DNA of 64,000 nucleotides from Adineta steineri. Its lineage: Eukaryota > Rotifera > Eurotatoria > Adinetida > Adinetidae. Below the pieces are notes generated by a model, which saw only the letters and a list, made by a program, of their open reading frames with translations, did no database searches and had not been told where the DNA came from. The DNA is taken from assembly GCA_905250115.1 (NCBI GenBank), contig CAJNOI010000030.1:425980-489979 (forward strand), written 5' to 3'. Both the position numbers and the translations under genes were made by a program. Shown one piece after another: positions 38,282 through 50,200 of this stretch (the stretch's first letter is position 1; every line of letters begins with the position of its first letter).

Positions 38282-41023
38282 ATGTCGGATCCAATAGGAC
38301 CAGCACATGAACAACGACGACCATCTCAATCGGAACCAGCAGGTCTACCGGTTCAGGATCAACAACCAATAAAAATAGCTCGTCGTCCAAGTGCATCAAA
38401 TGGAAGTACTGGAAAAGATTCTATAGTTACTACTGCGAATATATCATCCGAAGATCGGGGAAAATATCGTTCACCTTTAGTTTCACGTTATGCATCACCG
38501 GAAATGAGTTATAACTTTAGTGAACTTAAGAAATTCTCAACTTGGAGACGTCTTTGGTTTTGGTTAGCCAAATGTCAAAAAGTAAATGTTTTAATTTAAA
38601 AACAAAAACTAAAATTATTTTTATATTTTTTATAGCAATTAGGTTTGGATATAACTGATGAACAATTAGATGAAATGGAAAAAAATGTAACTAATATTGA
38701 TTTTGATATTGCTGAAGCTGAAGAACGTCGACGACGACATGATGTTATGGCACATGTACATACATTTGCTCGTTGTTGTCCTAAAGCTTCACCAATAATT
38801 CATCTCGGTGCTACATCTGCCTTTGTTGGTGATAATGCAGTATGTTACACAAAAATTCTATTTTTTCTTTAGTAAAATTTCATTTCATACATAGGATTTA
38901 ATTGTTATGCGAGATGGATTTGAACTTCTTATTAACAAAGTAAACAAAAAACAAATATATCCAAAAATTCTTTATTCATCAGTTCTTTTTAGCTTATTCG
39001 ATGTATTCAACGTTTAACAGACTTTGCACGAGAATATGCTTGTTTACCAACACTTGGTTATACTCATATGCAGTATGTATTTTAGTAATAGAAAAAAAAG
39101 AACTGTCTGACTTTATTTTTTAAAAGACCAGCACAATTAACAACAGTAGGAAAAAGAGCATGTATTTGGATACAAGATTTATTAATGGATTTAAAAAATT
39201 TTGAACGTGTTAGACGACAATTAAAATTTCGTGGAGTTAAAGGTACAACTGGAACTCAAGCATCGTTTTTACAATTATTTAATGGAGACCATTCTAAAGT
39301 ATGAGAATATGCATAGAAATATTTTCTTCTATTTTTTTATTCGAATAGGTCGAGGATTTGGATCGAATGGTAACAGAAATGGCTGGCTTTTCAAAGTAAT
39401 TTATTATTTAAAATAATCAAAGTCTTTGAAATAGTAGACTGTAGAAAAGATCAATGTTGATTAGATATCTTTCATGATTAATCTTGTGAAAGGTCGAGTT
39501 TCATTACTGATAAAGTAGATGTTAACTTGAATTGAATCCTGTCTAGATTAGAATATGCAAGTAAAAAGTGGTTAGTCTGATCAACTAGCAGAAATATGTG
39601 CACTTGAACTTATTAGAACATTATTTGTTATTATTAATTGAAAATGTACAGAATGTATCAATAATAGATAATCTAAAGAATTGAAAAGTATTTCATTTTT
39701 CGCGAAACGACTATCGAACGTATGGCACAGTCTAGGATCAAAAGAATGCTGAGTGAATAGACTACAAAGGATGTGGTGGGTGTCGAGTGATTCAACGCAC
39801 ACCTATATCTATCCACATCCGCAACCAATAGAGTGTATCAAGATATGAAAAGAATTGGATCTCATGGTAAAATAATCACTAGTAGTATCCATTTCATCGA
39901 ATATTTGACCGATTTGTAAGTTATTATTCTTATTTTTTTAGAGCCTTTATTATTTGTGGTCAAACATATACACGTAAACTTGATGTTGAAGTCGTAAGTG
40001 TTCTATCCAGTTTTGGTGGTACAATTCATAAGGTACTTGATTAATTTATTTAAGCTATTCATTTATTAATTCATTGAATATTTAGATGTGTACTGATATT
40101 CGTTTATTAGCAAGTCTCAAAGAGATTGAAGAGCCATTTGAAATTGAACAAATCGGTATGATTTATTTTGAATAAGAAAATTTTGATTTATTCAAAAAAA
40201 AAACAAATAATAGGTTCAAGTGCGATGCCTTATAAACGTAATCCAATGAGATGTGAACGATGTTGTTCACTTGCACGTCATTTAATGATATTAGTTAATG
40301 ATCCGTTAAGTACACATTCTGTTCAATGGATGGAACGAACATTAGACGATAGTGCTAATAAGTAAAGTTTTTACATAAATTTATTTCTCATCTAGTTATT
40401 GTATTTAGACGTATCTGTATTCCTGAAGCATTTTTAACTGCTGATATTATTCTTACTACTTTATTAAATATCAGTGAAGGTCTTGTTGTATACCCAAAAG
40501 TATGTGAAATTATTACAAAGATTGAAAAATCTATTGAATTTATTTTCAGGTTATTGATAAGCATATTAAACAAGAATTACCATTTATGGCAACAGAAAAT
40601 ATAATCATGGCAATGGTAAATCTATATTATGAATAATTTCAATTTTAAATAGAATCGTTTAAGGTTTCGGCTGGTGGTAATCGTCAAGAATGTCATGAAA
40701 AAATTCGTACATTGTCTCAAAAATCTGCTGAACGGGTTAAAATGGAAGGATTAGATAATGATCTAGTTGAACGAGTTAAAGTTGATCCATATTTTGCACC
40801 TATTGTCAATAAACTTGATGTTCTTCTTGATGCTAAAACATTCATTGGAAGAGCACCGGAACAAGTAAATTAAATTCTAATCATTTGTTTCTTTTTAAAA
40901 ATCTTCTCGTTTTTCTTTTCTTAGGTTTATGAATTCATATCACGTGAAGTTGAACCAACATTAAAAAATTTTGCAATGGCCGCAACATCGAATACATCAA
41001 AACCAACTGAATTAGCTGTCTAA
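38282..41023 (+). CDS. ADSL: Adenylosuccinate lyase
   Basis: Cytosolic enzyme of purine synthesis; it splits SAICAR to AICAR and adenylosuccinate to AMP, releasing fumarate. About ten exons. Family features are [57 protein letters not shown] and the fumarase/ASL signature loop [16 protein letters not shown]. Then come [28 protein letters not shown] and [12 protein letters not shown]. The exon join [20 protein letters not shown] spans a 530-nt intron. The N-terminal extension before the conserved YRSPL is about 60 residues, Ser/Pro/Gln-rich and longer than in human ADSL as I recall. ATG 38282 directly follows an acceptor-like tract. Confidence 0.97.
39415..39940. repeat. Long ADSL intron with short GGATGTGG hairpin
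   Basis: The intron is about ten times the usual length. Near 39770-39822, GGATGTGG and TGGGTGT pair with ACACC and CCACATCC across about 35 bases. No ORF of note. The hairpin arms resemble those at 5785-5830 in composition, but I could not show they are the same element. Confidence 0.4.
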
Positions 41024-41243
41024 TTAACCCGAACTCTTTTTTACCGTTTTTTTTCCTCTTTATTGAATAAAAACCGTAGCCATAGAAAAAACATAACGCA
41101 TAACTTAATAAAACACGAAGTTATCATCCTGCAAATTCTTACAGACATTTTAATATTATCAGTTTTTAGAGAAGTAAAACCTGCGATTCCCTTTTCAAGA
41201 ATAAATTCTCTTATGGACTTTATTAATAACTCTTCATTTTCAG

Positions 41244-41609
41244 ATGCAATCGAATGATTATGTAAAATTACAAGTTTGCCCAGTAGATGATAATACAAAT
41301 GCAAAATTAACTGTTGGTGCACCAAATCTTTCATTTATTATTCGTGATGAAGATCATACATTAGGAAATTCACTTCGATATGTTATTATGAAAAATCCTG
41401 ATGTTGATTTTTGTGGTTATACAATTCCACATCCATCCGAATCCAAAATTAATTTTCGTATACAATCAAAAATTAATAATGATTCAACATCAACACCAGC
41501 AATTGATATATTTCGACAGGGTTTAGTCGATTTAAAACAAATGTGTTCAATTGTTTTAGAAAAATATGAAGAAACTGTGAAAACATTTAAAGATATGGAA
41601 ACAAATTGA
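41244..41609 (+). CDS. POLR1D: RNA polymerases I/III subunit RPAC2 (AC19)
   Basis: A 121-residue, single-exon, full-length small alpha-like subunit that pairs with RPAC1 in Pol I and Pol III. The diagnostic stretch is FIIRDEDHTLGNSLRYVIMK, followed by NPDVDFCGYTIPHPSESKIN and a C-terminal helix. This separates it from RPB11 (POLR2J). The start is set by the acceptor-like TCATTTTCAG ending right at the ATG. It lies 220 bases downstream of ADSL on the same strand. Confidence 0.96.
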   Translation: MQSNDYVKLQVCPVDDNTNAKLTVGAPNLSFIIRDEDHTLGNSLRYVIMKNPDVDFCGYTIPHPSESKINFRIQSKINNDSTSTPAIDIFRQGLVDLKQMCSIVLEKYEETVKTFKDMETN

Positions 41610-42531
41610 TATTGTTGTGTTTTTGTTGTTGTTGTTATGAAAAAAAATATAATAAAAAACATTCACATTGAATATGAAGTTTTATTTGATAAATCTGTTT
41701 TAATTTACTATGCAAAGGAAATGCATAAATTACATACTTTATAGTTCAATTATTGGTTTCCTGCTTTTAAATCTTTTCAACCTTATCGAATACATAAAAC
41801 GCACTAGTTCATTCTAAGGTCAGACATGATAATTGTATCAGTCGTGTTAACCTATCGAGTAATTATAGTGCATTTTTCTTACATGTGATAAAAGGTAAAC
41901 TTATTGGGTATTTACATAATTAAGCTATATGTGAAAATTCTCTGATTTAAGGTTAAAAAAATTGGTTTATGTTTCGTAATTTTAAAACGACAACATCTTG
42001 CTCATTATTGTAACAAATAGTATGAAGTTCAGTTTGCAAATCCTTTGACAGCTAAACACAGATAAGAACTTAAATTAGAGTGCTTTGAGTTTACATCTGA
42101 TTATCTAAAACTAATCTCATATTTTTAAAATATTTGTTATTCTTAGTAGAAAATTGTTTTTTGTTATAATTTAACAAAAATATCATTGTTAATTAACCTG
42201 TTGACAATATTTCGATTGAATATGAATTTCTAACAATGAGTAGAGAATTTTTTTATTATTGCGTAAAAAAGGAAAAAGGAAACGAGATAACTATTTCCTC
42301 ATGTGTAATGAACTAATCCTAGATAAAAAGGAAGAGGTCGTTGTAACTAAGCGTTACTTGTCAACTACGAAGTTATATCGACAGTAGCGTTATCTTCTAT
42401 ATAATCTTCTTCTATTTGGTTTTAGCTTATTTGCATATGTTTCTTATCATGAAATAATGTTCATTAGATATCATATATCTATTTATTTTTCTTTAAATTA
42501 AATATGATAATTAACTAACGGTGATAGCATT
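41610..42531. other. Intergenic region
   Basis: About 920 bases of AT-rich sequence between POLR1D and the DHHC gene. Nothing recognised. Confidence 0.5.
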
Positions 42532-44263
42532 ATGGTGAGAAAGTGGCAGGTTTGTTGTTTTTTCTTTTAATTTAATGAATTTTAATAAATTTTCATTTAT
42601 TTCTTAATAGTTTATTGAGAGTAAAAATCGTGTATATTGTAATGGTCGTTGTATTACTGGTCAAAATATTGGAATATTGATACTTGCACTATTTTTAATC
42701 ACTATTACATCTGGTCTTTTCTTTGCTTTTGAGTAAAATTTTCGAAATTTATTTATAATTTTCAATATCTATTTTTCTATTTCAGTTGTCCCTATTTAAC
42801 CAAAGAACTTAGTCCAACGATACCAGTTTTTGCAGCTATTTTATTTCTTTCTGTTATTTGTTGTATTTTACGTACGGCTTGTACAGATCCAGGTATACTT
42901 CCTCGAGCAACACCTGATGAAATACTTTATTTGGAAAAAGGTTAAAACTCAAATATTTATTTATATACAATAATATAAAGAACTTTTTAAATTATAGAGA
43001 ATTCCCAAAATATCACATTGGCTGGGCAAGTTATGGTAGTTCAAATGCGTAGTGGACATACGCTACAACTTAAATATTGTCAAACATGTAAATTATTTCG
43101 ACCACCAAGAGTATCACATTGTTCGTTATGTAATGCATGTATTGGTAAGAAGAATTATTTTGTAAAATAAAATCTTTTTTAATTATTTATTTTTCTAGCA
43201 AATTTTGATCATCATTGGTATGTAGTTTTACTTGAAAGTTGATTGAAATGAAAGCTTTGTATTGTTATTCTTTGTAGTCCATGGGTTGGAAATTGTATTG
43301 GTCTAAGAAATTATCGATATTTTTATTTCTTTTTATTCTCGTTATCAATTCTTTGTGTTTATATCTTCGTTTTTAATATTGTTCATATTGCTTTACGTAA
43401 GTTTTATATGAAAAAAACTCGAAAAAAACTAATTTTTTTAAGTAGTACTCGATTTATCTCTTCTCGTTCTAAAACTATTTCTTATGATTTTATTAACTAT
43501 ATGCCGAAATTAATAGTATCGATGTTACTTAAGGGAATTATCTTGATTATATTATCATTATTGTAATATAACTATTACAACTATCTGTTCAATTATTCTT
43601 TCCCTAGTTTACTTAATTAATGAGAAAATCAAACTTTTTATTAATATGCATAGGAGCACAAAAGAATTCAACTGTTGCTGATGCAATTCGTGAAACACCA
43701 GCAACAATGATCGAAGCATTAATATGTTTTTTTTCAATTTGGTCTGTTATTGGTTTATGGAGTTACCATACATATTTAATTTGTCGTAGTATAACAACAA
43801 ATGAAGATGTAAGTAGATTCATAATTTAATTACGACTAAGACTTAATTTAATTTATTATTATTTAAAGATTAAAGATACATGGAATACATCAGATCATGA
43901 AGAAAATATAAAAAATCCATTTTCTCGTGGGAATGGATGGTTAAATTGTTTTGGAACATTATGTGGTCCATTACCACCAAGTTTTTTAAATTTACGAACT
44001 ATAGTTCAACAGGAAAATAATATACCGATGACAACAATGAGAATGAATGATAGTCTACAGGAAACAACAAAGTATCATACTGGTGAGAATGGCATTTCTA
44101 ATAATCGTGTGGTACGTTTTTCTTTTGTTTTTTTTAATGAAAAAAAATGATTTTCTTTTGTTTCTAGAGAGACAGTTCTGTATCGAATCTTCCGCGTTCT
44201 TTTCAGCAACAACAACAACAACAGCAGCACCAAGAGCGCTATTTACCACCCGATTACGCATAA
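42532..44263 (+). CDS. DHHC palmitoyltransferase, ZDHHC9/14/18 type
   Basis: Membrane protein S-acyltransferase, probably of Golgi/ER, with palmitoyl-CoA as donor. The first exon, MVRKWQ (42532-42549), joins in phase to [14 protein letters not shown]. Two membrane helices follow, then the Cys-rich domain [20 protein letters not shown] and the catalytic [20 protein letters not shown], then two more helices. The TTNEDIKDTW motif (TTxE) comes next. The C-terminus has [20 protein letters not shown], typical of the ZDHHC9/14/18 group, and a polyglutamine run before ERYLPPDYA. The catalytic Cys codon is split TG|T by a short intron (about 43219-43277). Residues needed for catalysis are present. Confidence 0.95.
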
Positions 44264-44453
44264 CCTGTCAGATTTGCTTTTATTGTTGTTGTTTTTTTTT
44301 CGTCGTGAATTTATTTGAGAATAATTTTTCTTTTCTTCTTTCTTATTCGAGCATACATCATAAACGTGCTTGGAATTTTTATCAATCAAAATATAAAAAA
44401 AAAATTGATTATTCTAAAATTCAGATAAAAAACAAAATATAAATAAATAGATA

Positions 44454-45667
44454 ATGCGTGCTGTTATTCAACGTGTTCTTCGAGCTAGTGTTCGAGTCGG
44501 TGATGATTTAATTAGTTCAATCGATCGTGGTTTATGTGTATTAATTGGTATTGCTAATGATGATGAACAAACTGATATTGATTATATCGTAAAAAAACTA
44601 CTTGCAATACGTTTATGGTCATCGATTGATGGTAGTAAAAATTGGGTTCGTAATGTAGTTGAATCAGATTATAGTCTTTTATGTGTGAGTCAATTTACTC
44701 TACATGCAACACTAAAAGGAACAAAACCGGATTTTCATTTATCAATGTCAGGTGAACAATCGAAAATACTCTATGAGAAATTATTAAATCAATTAAAACA
44801 AAGTTATAAATCAGACAAGATTTTTGATGGACAATTTGGTGCGATGATGAATGTGAATATCGGTACGTTTGATTATTATCCTTAAGAAATAATTCAAAGT
44901 ATAAAGTTTTTATATTTATATTAATCGATTCATGTATTGATAAGTGTCTAAAAATAACTAGATGAGTCTATCAAATAGAACATAATAATTTGTGTCATAT
45001 TTAAGTAAATAGCAACTATTACAAATTTTATGTAGTATTCATAAATATATATTGCAAACTAATGACACTTTTCATTTACCGTAAAAGAATTCTCTAGACG
45101 CAATCAATCTGATTTAGCTCCTGGTAAATATAAACCAGTCTCAGCTAAATCTTATGCATAAAATCATTAATATTGCCACATATATATCATGAAAATGGGC
45201 TGATAAACTATTTTACATAGTCTAATAATTTATGATTTACTAACTAAAAATACTATAAGTTCGTCTTGAGTTTCTAGAGATTCTCTCATTTAAATCATAA
45301 TAGATTAATGATACTTATTCTGAAGGTCAACCACTTTGTGTATGATCATTTGAGACAAGACGTCATTGTCACTAAAAAGATCTCATATAACACATATGAT
45401 AATTAATTTGGGTAATCAAATGAAAATTTATTTTAGCTGAAATATGATTATATTTAGATGTAATATGAGTTTTCTCCTACATCATTAATAGTTTCATATT
45501 TTCATTACTATTAGAATAATTGTTTATTTCTCATTAGACAATATTGCGAGATACTTCAAAAAAATAAATTTTTTTATTTTTTTATTCTAGAAAATGATGG
45601 TCCAGTAACAATTATTCTCGATAGTCGATCAAAAAAATCCAATACAACAACTGCCGATGATGAATAA
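44454..45667 (+). CDS. DTD1: D-aminoacyl-tRNA deacylase 1
   Basis: Removes D-amino acids mischarged on tRNA; cytosolic homodimer. Exon 1 (44454 to about 44863) encodes MRAVIQRVLRASVRVGDDLI, the conserved LCVSQFTLHATLKGTKPDFH (SQFTL motif) and GQFGAMMNVNI. A 730-nt intron follows. Exon 2 (about 45591-45667) completes it with ENDGPVTIILDS, the second signature (NxGPxT), joined in phase through ATC G|AA. The frame without splicing would miss this catalytic-site motif, so the intron is well supported. It lies 190 bases downstream of the DHHC gene, with an acceptor-like AAATTCAG in the spacer. Confidence 0.95.
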
Positions 45668-45893
45668 AGTAGTTTTTACTGAATCATACAGTGTATAATA
45701 ATAATAAAAGCTAAGACGTCATTTGATTTTATTTGATTCTTATTATTTTTCTATAGTTAATCATACTCAAATATCTTGAGAAATTATAGAACCATAATTA
45801 ATAAATAAAAAAAAGAGAGCATCTATATACTTGTTCATTTTTCACACATTCACAATCTTTATCACCTCATAAACATACACACATAAAGAAATC

Positions 45894-46154
45894 ATGGTTG
45901 CATTTACAGTACCATTACTTGTCGTTTTACTCGTTACTAGTCAATGTATGTATGCTTATCCATCAGCATCATCATTGAATACACGATACAATCATCCAAT
46001 GAATCTTCGATTAAAACGTGACTTTGGATATTTACAACATCATGAATTGGCAAATAATTTTAATGATTTTATTCCATCAAATATTGATGAAAGTTTACAA
46101 TATGCTTATCCGATTAACCAACGACAAAATCGTAAACGTTTAATTGACTTTTAA
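45894..46154 (+). CDS. Candidate secreted peptide prohormone
   Basis: An 86-residue frame starting MVAFTVPLLVVLLVTSQCMY, a clear signal peptide with probable cleavage near CMYA|YPS. The rest has a dibasic site KR after MNLRL, then a 40-residue segment (DFGYLQHHELANNFNDF...), then RKR and the terminal tetrapeptide LIDF. This layout is typical of neuropeptide/peptide-hormone precursors. There is no Gly before the basic sites, so no amidation is predicted, and no Cys in the mature part. I recognise no known family. A leader with CACACATAAAGAAATC precedes the ATG. Confidence 0.7.
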   Translation: MVAFTVPLLVVLLVTSQCMYAYPSASSLNTRYNHPMNLRLKRDFGYLQHHELANNFNDFIPSNIDESLQYAYPINQRQNRKRLIDF

Positions 46155-47296
46155 ATGCTTAATAAAAAGTGAATTTTCTCTTTATTTATTTATTTGTCAA
46201 AAATTGTAATCATAAGAATAATATGAAATAAAAATAAAACTTTGAAACTTGAAAAGAAACTTTTTGTATTTCTATTAATATTATTTAGACATGAAGATAA
46301 TCTTCTTAGTCTTACTTAAAATATAATATTTTTACCGGAAATACGGATATTGTTTTTCTATTAGAAAATGAAAGAGAGAAAAAAAAAGAAAATGAACAGG
46401 AAATTGTCTTTTCTTCTTTTTTTTTCTAAAAGTTAATATGATGTTAGATTTAGAAGAAAAAACTCGTAAATTGAAGATATAGGTTATTTTTTTATATTCA
46501 TCTGATTAAATAAAAATTAGAATATATTGATTACTTAGCGTCTATTAACTGTCAAAGAAGAATGGATATAAGTAAGATTGTTTTCTCAAAAAAATATGTA
46601 TGTCAGTTTAACTTGTCAAATCTTTATTAATAACATTGGCAATATACTTTATTTCTGAAGAAGAAAAGAAGTATTATCATCATCATCATCATCATTGGCA
46701 TCTTTTTTTGTTTCAACATACATAAGATCCTTCAATTTTTCTGTATGCATTTGATTATTTTTCTTATTTCCTATGATTATCTTAACTTGAATCACACTCT
46801 AACTAAATAGATTACATGTAATAATAAGTAAGAAGAAAGAGAAGAAAAAAGTGAATGCAAACATCATCAACAACAACAAATATTAAGAAGGAACATTTTT
46901 TTCTTTTGAATTAAATGTTCTTCTTATTGGATACAATCATGATGAGGCGAGAAGTGTCGAAACATTTTTCATGAATACACCCATAAGGCAAGTCTGAACG
47001 CATTTCCAGCTGTAAGAAAAATAAATGAAAGTTATGATGACAGCGATCTTATCCTTTCAGGTAGAAGTTGTTTTCCGTTCTTCAATGTCTATAAATATAT
47101 GCTTCAAATAAATTTACACTCTATCTACTATTTCTTTTTTTTGATGATCAACATCATCTACATGTTGCTCGACCTTTTTTTTCTATCCTAATCTTTTGTA
47201 CTAAAGATATATATGTTATATATATATAGAGGTAATAGTCTAAACATCTTTTCCTTTTTTCTATTCTATGCACGAGCATTTGTAATCAGTCATTCA
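46155..47296. other. Intergenic with ATC microsatellite
   Basis: About 1.1 kb, with an ATC/CAT trinucleotide run near 46675-46697 and a TATATATATA run near 47218-47228. No gene recognised. Confidence 0.5.
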
Positions 47297-50200
47297 TGGA
47301 TCGTACTGTAAGTAATGATATGACGGGTGTAAGTATAATACTACCTTTGGCCACAATTGAAGAAGATATTGACGAGATTGATAACAATGATGATGATGAT
47401 GATGATGAATCACCAAAGTATAATAATATTACTAAGATGATTGACAACAATGGTAAGGAGAGTTTTGCATATTAATATAATAAAAACAATTCTAATGTTA
47501 TGATAAGACATTTTCATGTCATCAAATTTTTTTGTTTTCTCTCATATTTCTATTGGTATATATAGATATATATGTATGTATATTGAGAATCAGACAAGTC
47601 TGTCAGACATCGAACAAGTGGAAATTATCCTAAAGCAATTCAAGAGACGAACGATAAATTATCATTAGTATATCGATATATCCTAAAGACAAAATGATAT
47701 AGCGTCTATTGACAATATATCAACCTCTTGACTGAGAGAACTACCGGATTTACTTGAGCGATATTTATATGATGATGTAAAACATATATATGTCAGTACT
47801 TTCTTTTTTTCCTATCTAAAGAATTGGCGACTATTATTCTTTACTGATGTTTAATGAGTTATGGCCTAATAGTATGTTTGTTTTAACAATTTAATCAATT
47901 AATTTCATATGTTTTTATTATATTTCCTGTCATTTAGCCTGTCCATTACATACACATCAATCAAATAATGAAATACCAACAGAATCTATTACGACAACTA
48001 TACATTATCAAAATGAGTAAGTAAACTAAAAAGGAAATGATAGATTTATAGTAAAATCTGCCTAAAAGTAATATTTAATATAAAAAACGACGAGATTTTT
48101 TTTTTCCTTTTTTTTTCTTCCTAACATTTTTTCATATAGATATATGAATAAAAAATGCATTGTCAATTGCTTTGAATCCATAGGAAAGGATTTTCGAATG
48201 AATGAATTGTCATTATTCAGTTTAGATATAAGTGCGTTTTTTTTCTCTATTCTCGAATAAATTCACATACATATATAGGTGAATCTTCTTCTTCTTTTTT
48301 TTTCATTCAGTATTTAATTGCAATTTTTTCTAAGATATGAATGATGAGAAACGAAGAATACTTAAATACACTTCTTCATCTCTATTTGTCTAGTTAGAAG
48401 AAAAAAAAAAGAAAAGCAATCATTTTGCATTATAAAAGATGTCCAAATGACAACAACGTATGTGATTATTATTATATGTATATAACGATAAAGTGTCTCG
48501 TATTTCCTTTTATTTTCTTTTCAAAGAAATAATTAAATAGAGAAATTTAGAAAGCCTAATCATCACATTCTAGTAGTGTACGGAAATCATTTCATATAAC
48601 TTAGATTTCTTTTTTTTTCTTTTCTCATTAGTATTATTGACAATTTTAAAGAGAATAAGCACGCATATATTTAGTTTTACTATCAACTGTAGAGAGAGAG
48701 AGAAGAGAAATAACATAACGTTTTTTCTGTCGTCTACAAGTATTTATCTATTCTAATTTATCTTAATAAATCATTATTGATTTGAAAATATATTCACATC
48801 ATCAAGACAAGTGATTCTTTGTGTTGCGATATTCTCATTTTTCTTTTCTTCTCCTGTTACTCTTCGATCTGTTCTCAAATAGAGAGAGAGAGAGACGACA
48901 TAGTTTGCTCTAATCTACACAAATGAAAATGATCGATGTAATAAATTTTGTACCAATTTGCATGATAAATCATGAACTGAAGCGAAATAGCAAGTTGTAA
49001 TATAAAGAAAACTTGTTGTGTTTTTCTTTCTCTCTCTGTCTCTTATCACCACAAAGATATTTATAGCTGACTAACATAATTATTTAAGGAAATCTTGTTC
49101 AGTTCCAATGACTTGTCGTTTGATAGATTAAGAGAAAGAAATAAAGACAACTCGATAGTTATATTATCTAGAAGAGTATTGAACTGTAAAAGAAATAAAT
49201 ATAGATAAAAATACATTTTATCTCTATACACTCCTACTGTTTAAAAAAACAACATCGATAATTTACGAATCTAAATTGACCTAATCGACGATTGGCACCT
49301 ATCTAGATTTTTTTTCTTCTTCTTATATTGCTTTTTTTATGGTGATGTGTCATTCTCAGTTTCCGATTCATCCGCGCACCCTGTCGATTCTACCAAGGAT
49401 ATGATCGAATTAAACGAGAAAGCAAGAAAAAAAGAAAAGCGCATCCTGACAAACTGCTTTTCTTAGGAGATATTAGAACGCAAAAAAATATTTTCTTATC
49501 ATCAGTATTATTATTATTATTATTATTATCATTAGTTTTAGAAATCATAATACAGATTCTTGTAGTAATAATTCAACTATTGTTCCGTTCATTGTTGTTA
49601 CACATGAAGAAATCAATGCCAATATTAAATCTAAACCATCTAGGGTTGAAACTTCATCAATATCATCTCTTAACATGGATAACATAAGTTTAAAAGGTAA
49701 ATAAATTTTTTAAATACAAAGATAAATAATGAAATTTTCTTATAGATTATTATAGTCAAACTTCTTGTCCTAGTTCACCAACATTACCCAATAAACTTTT
49801 GTTATCAAGATCAACTGCTTCCACTTTATCACCTCCTGGACTTCCTTCAGCAACTAGTTCTACTAGTTTAGCTAGTAGTGGAAAACGACGTGGTCTTGGT
49901 TTAGCTAGTATTCAACGAGCTAGTCATAAACGAGCACATACAGGGAGATATGTAAGTTTATTAAACTAAATAATTTAACTTTATTTTTTATTCGTTAAAT
50001 GTTAGTCTGTTGATCATACACCGAATGAATTATTTATTGAATTACAAGAGTTAAGACAAATTGAAAATAATGAATATGAATGGCATGAATGTGCAAGGTA
50101 GGAAAGTTGTATAAAAGAATTTTCTTTTTATATTTTCATATAAATAGATGGATTCGATATGAAGAAGATTATGATTTTGAAATGGAACGATGGCAGGGTT

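Noticed and set aside
41244-41609. Assignment of the small polymerase subunit to RPB11 (POLR2J)
   Set aside because: The motifs DEDHTLGNSLRYVIMKNP and FCGYTIPHPSESKIN fit RPAC2 (POLR1D) better.
44864-44885. DTD1 ending at the unspliced stop (44885)
   Set aside because: This would lack the essential NxGPxT motif, which is found in phase in an exon at 45591-45667.
46675-46697. ATC trinucleotide run as a coding repeat
   Set aside because: No flanking open frame or splice context; an ordinary microsatellite.
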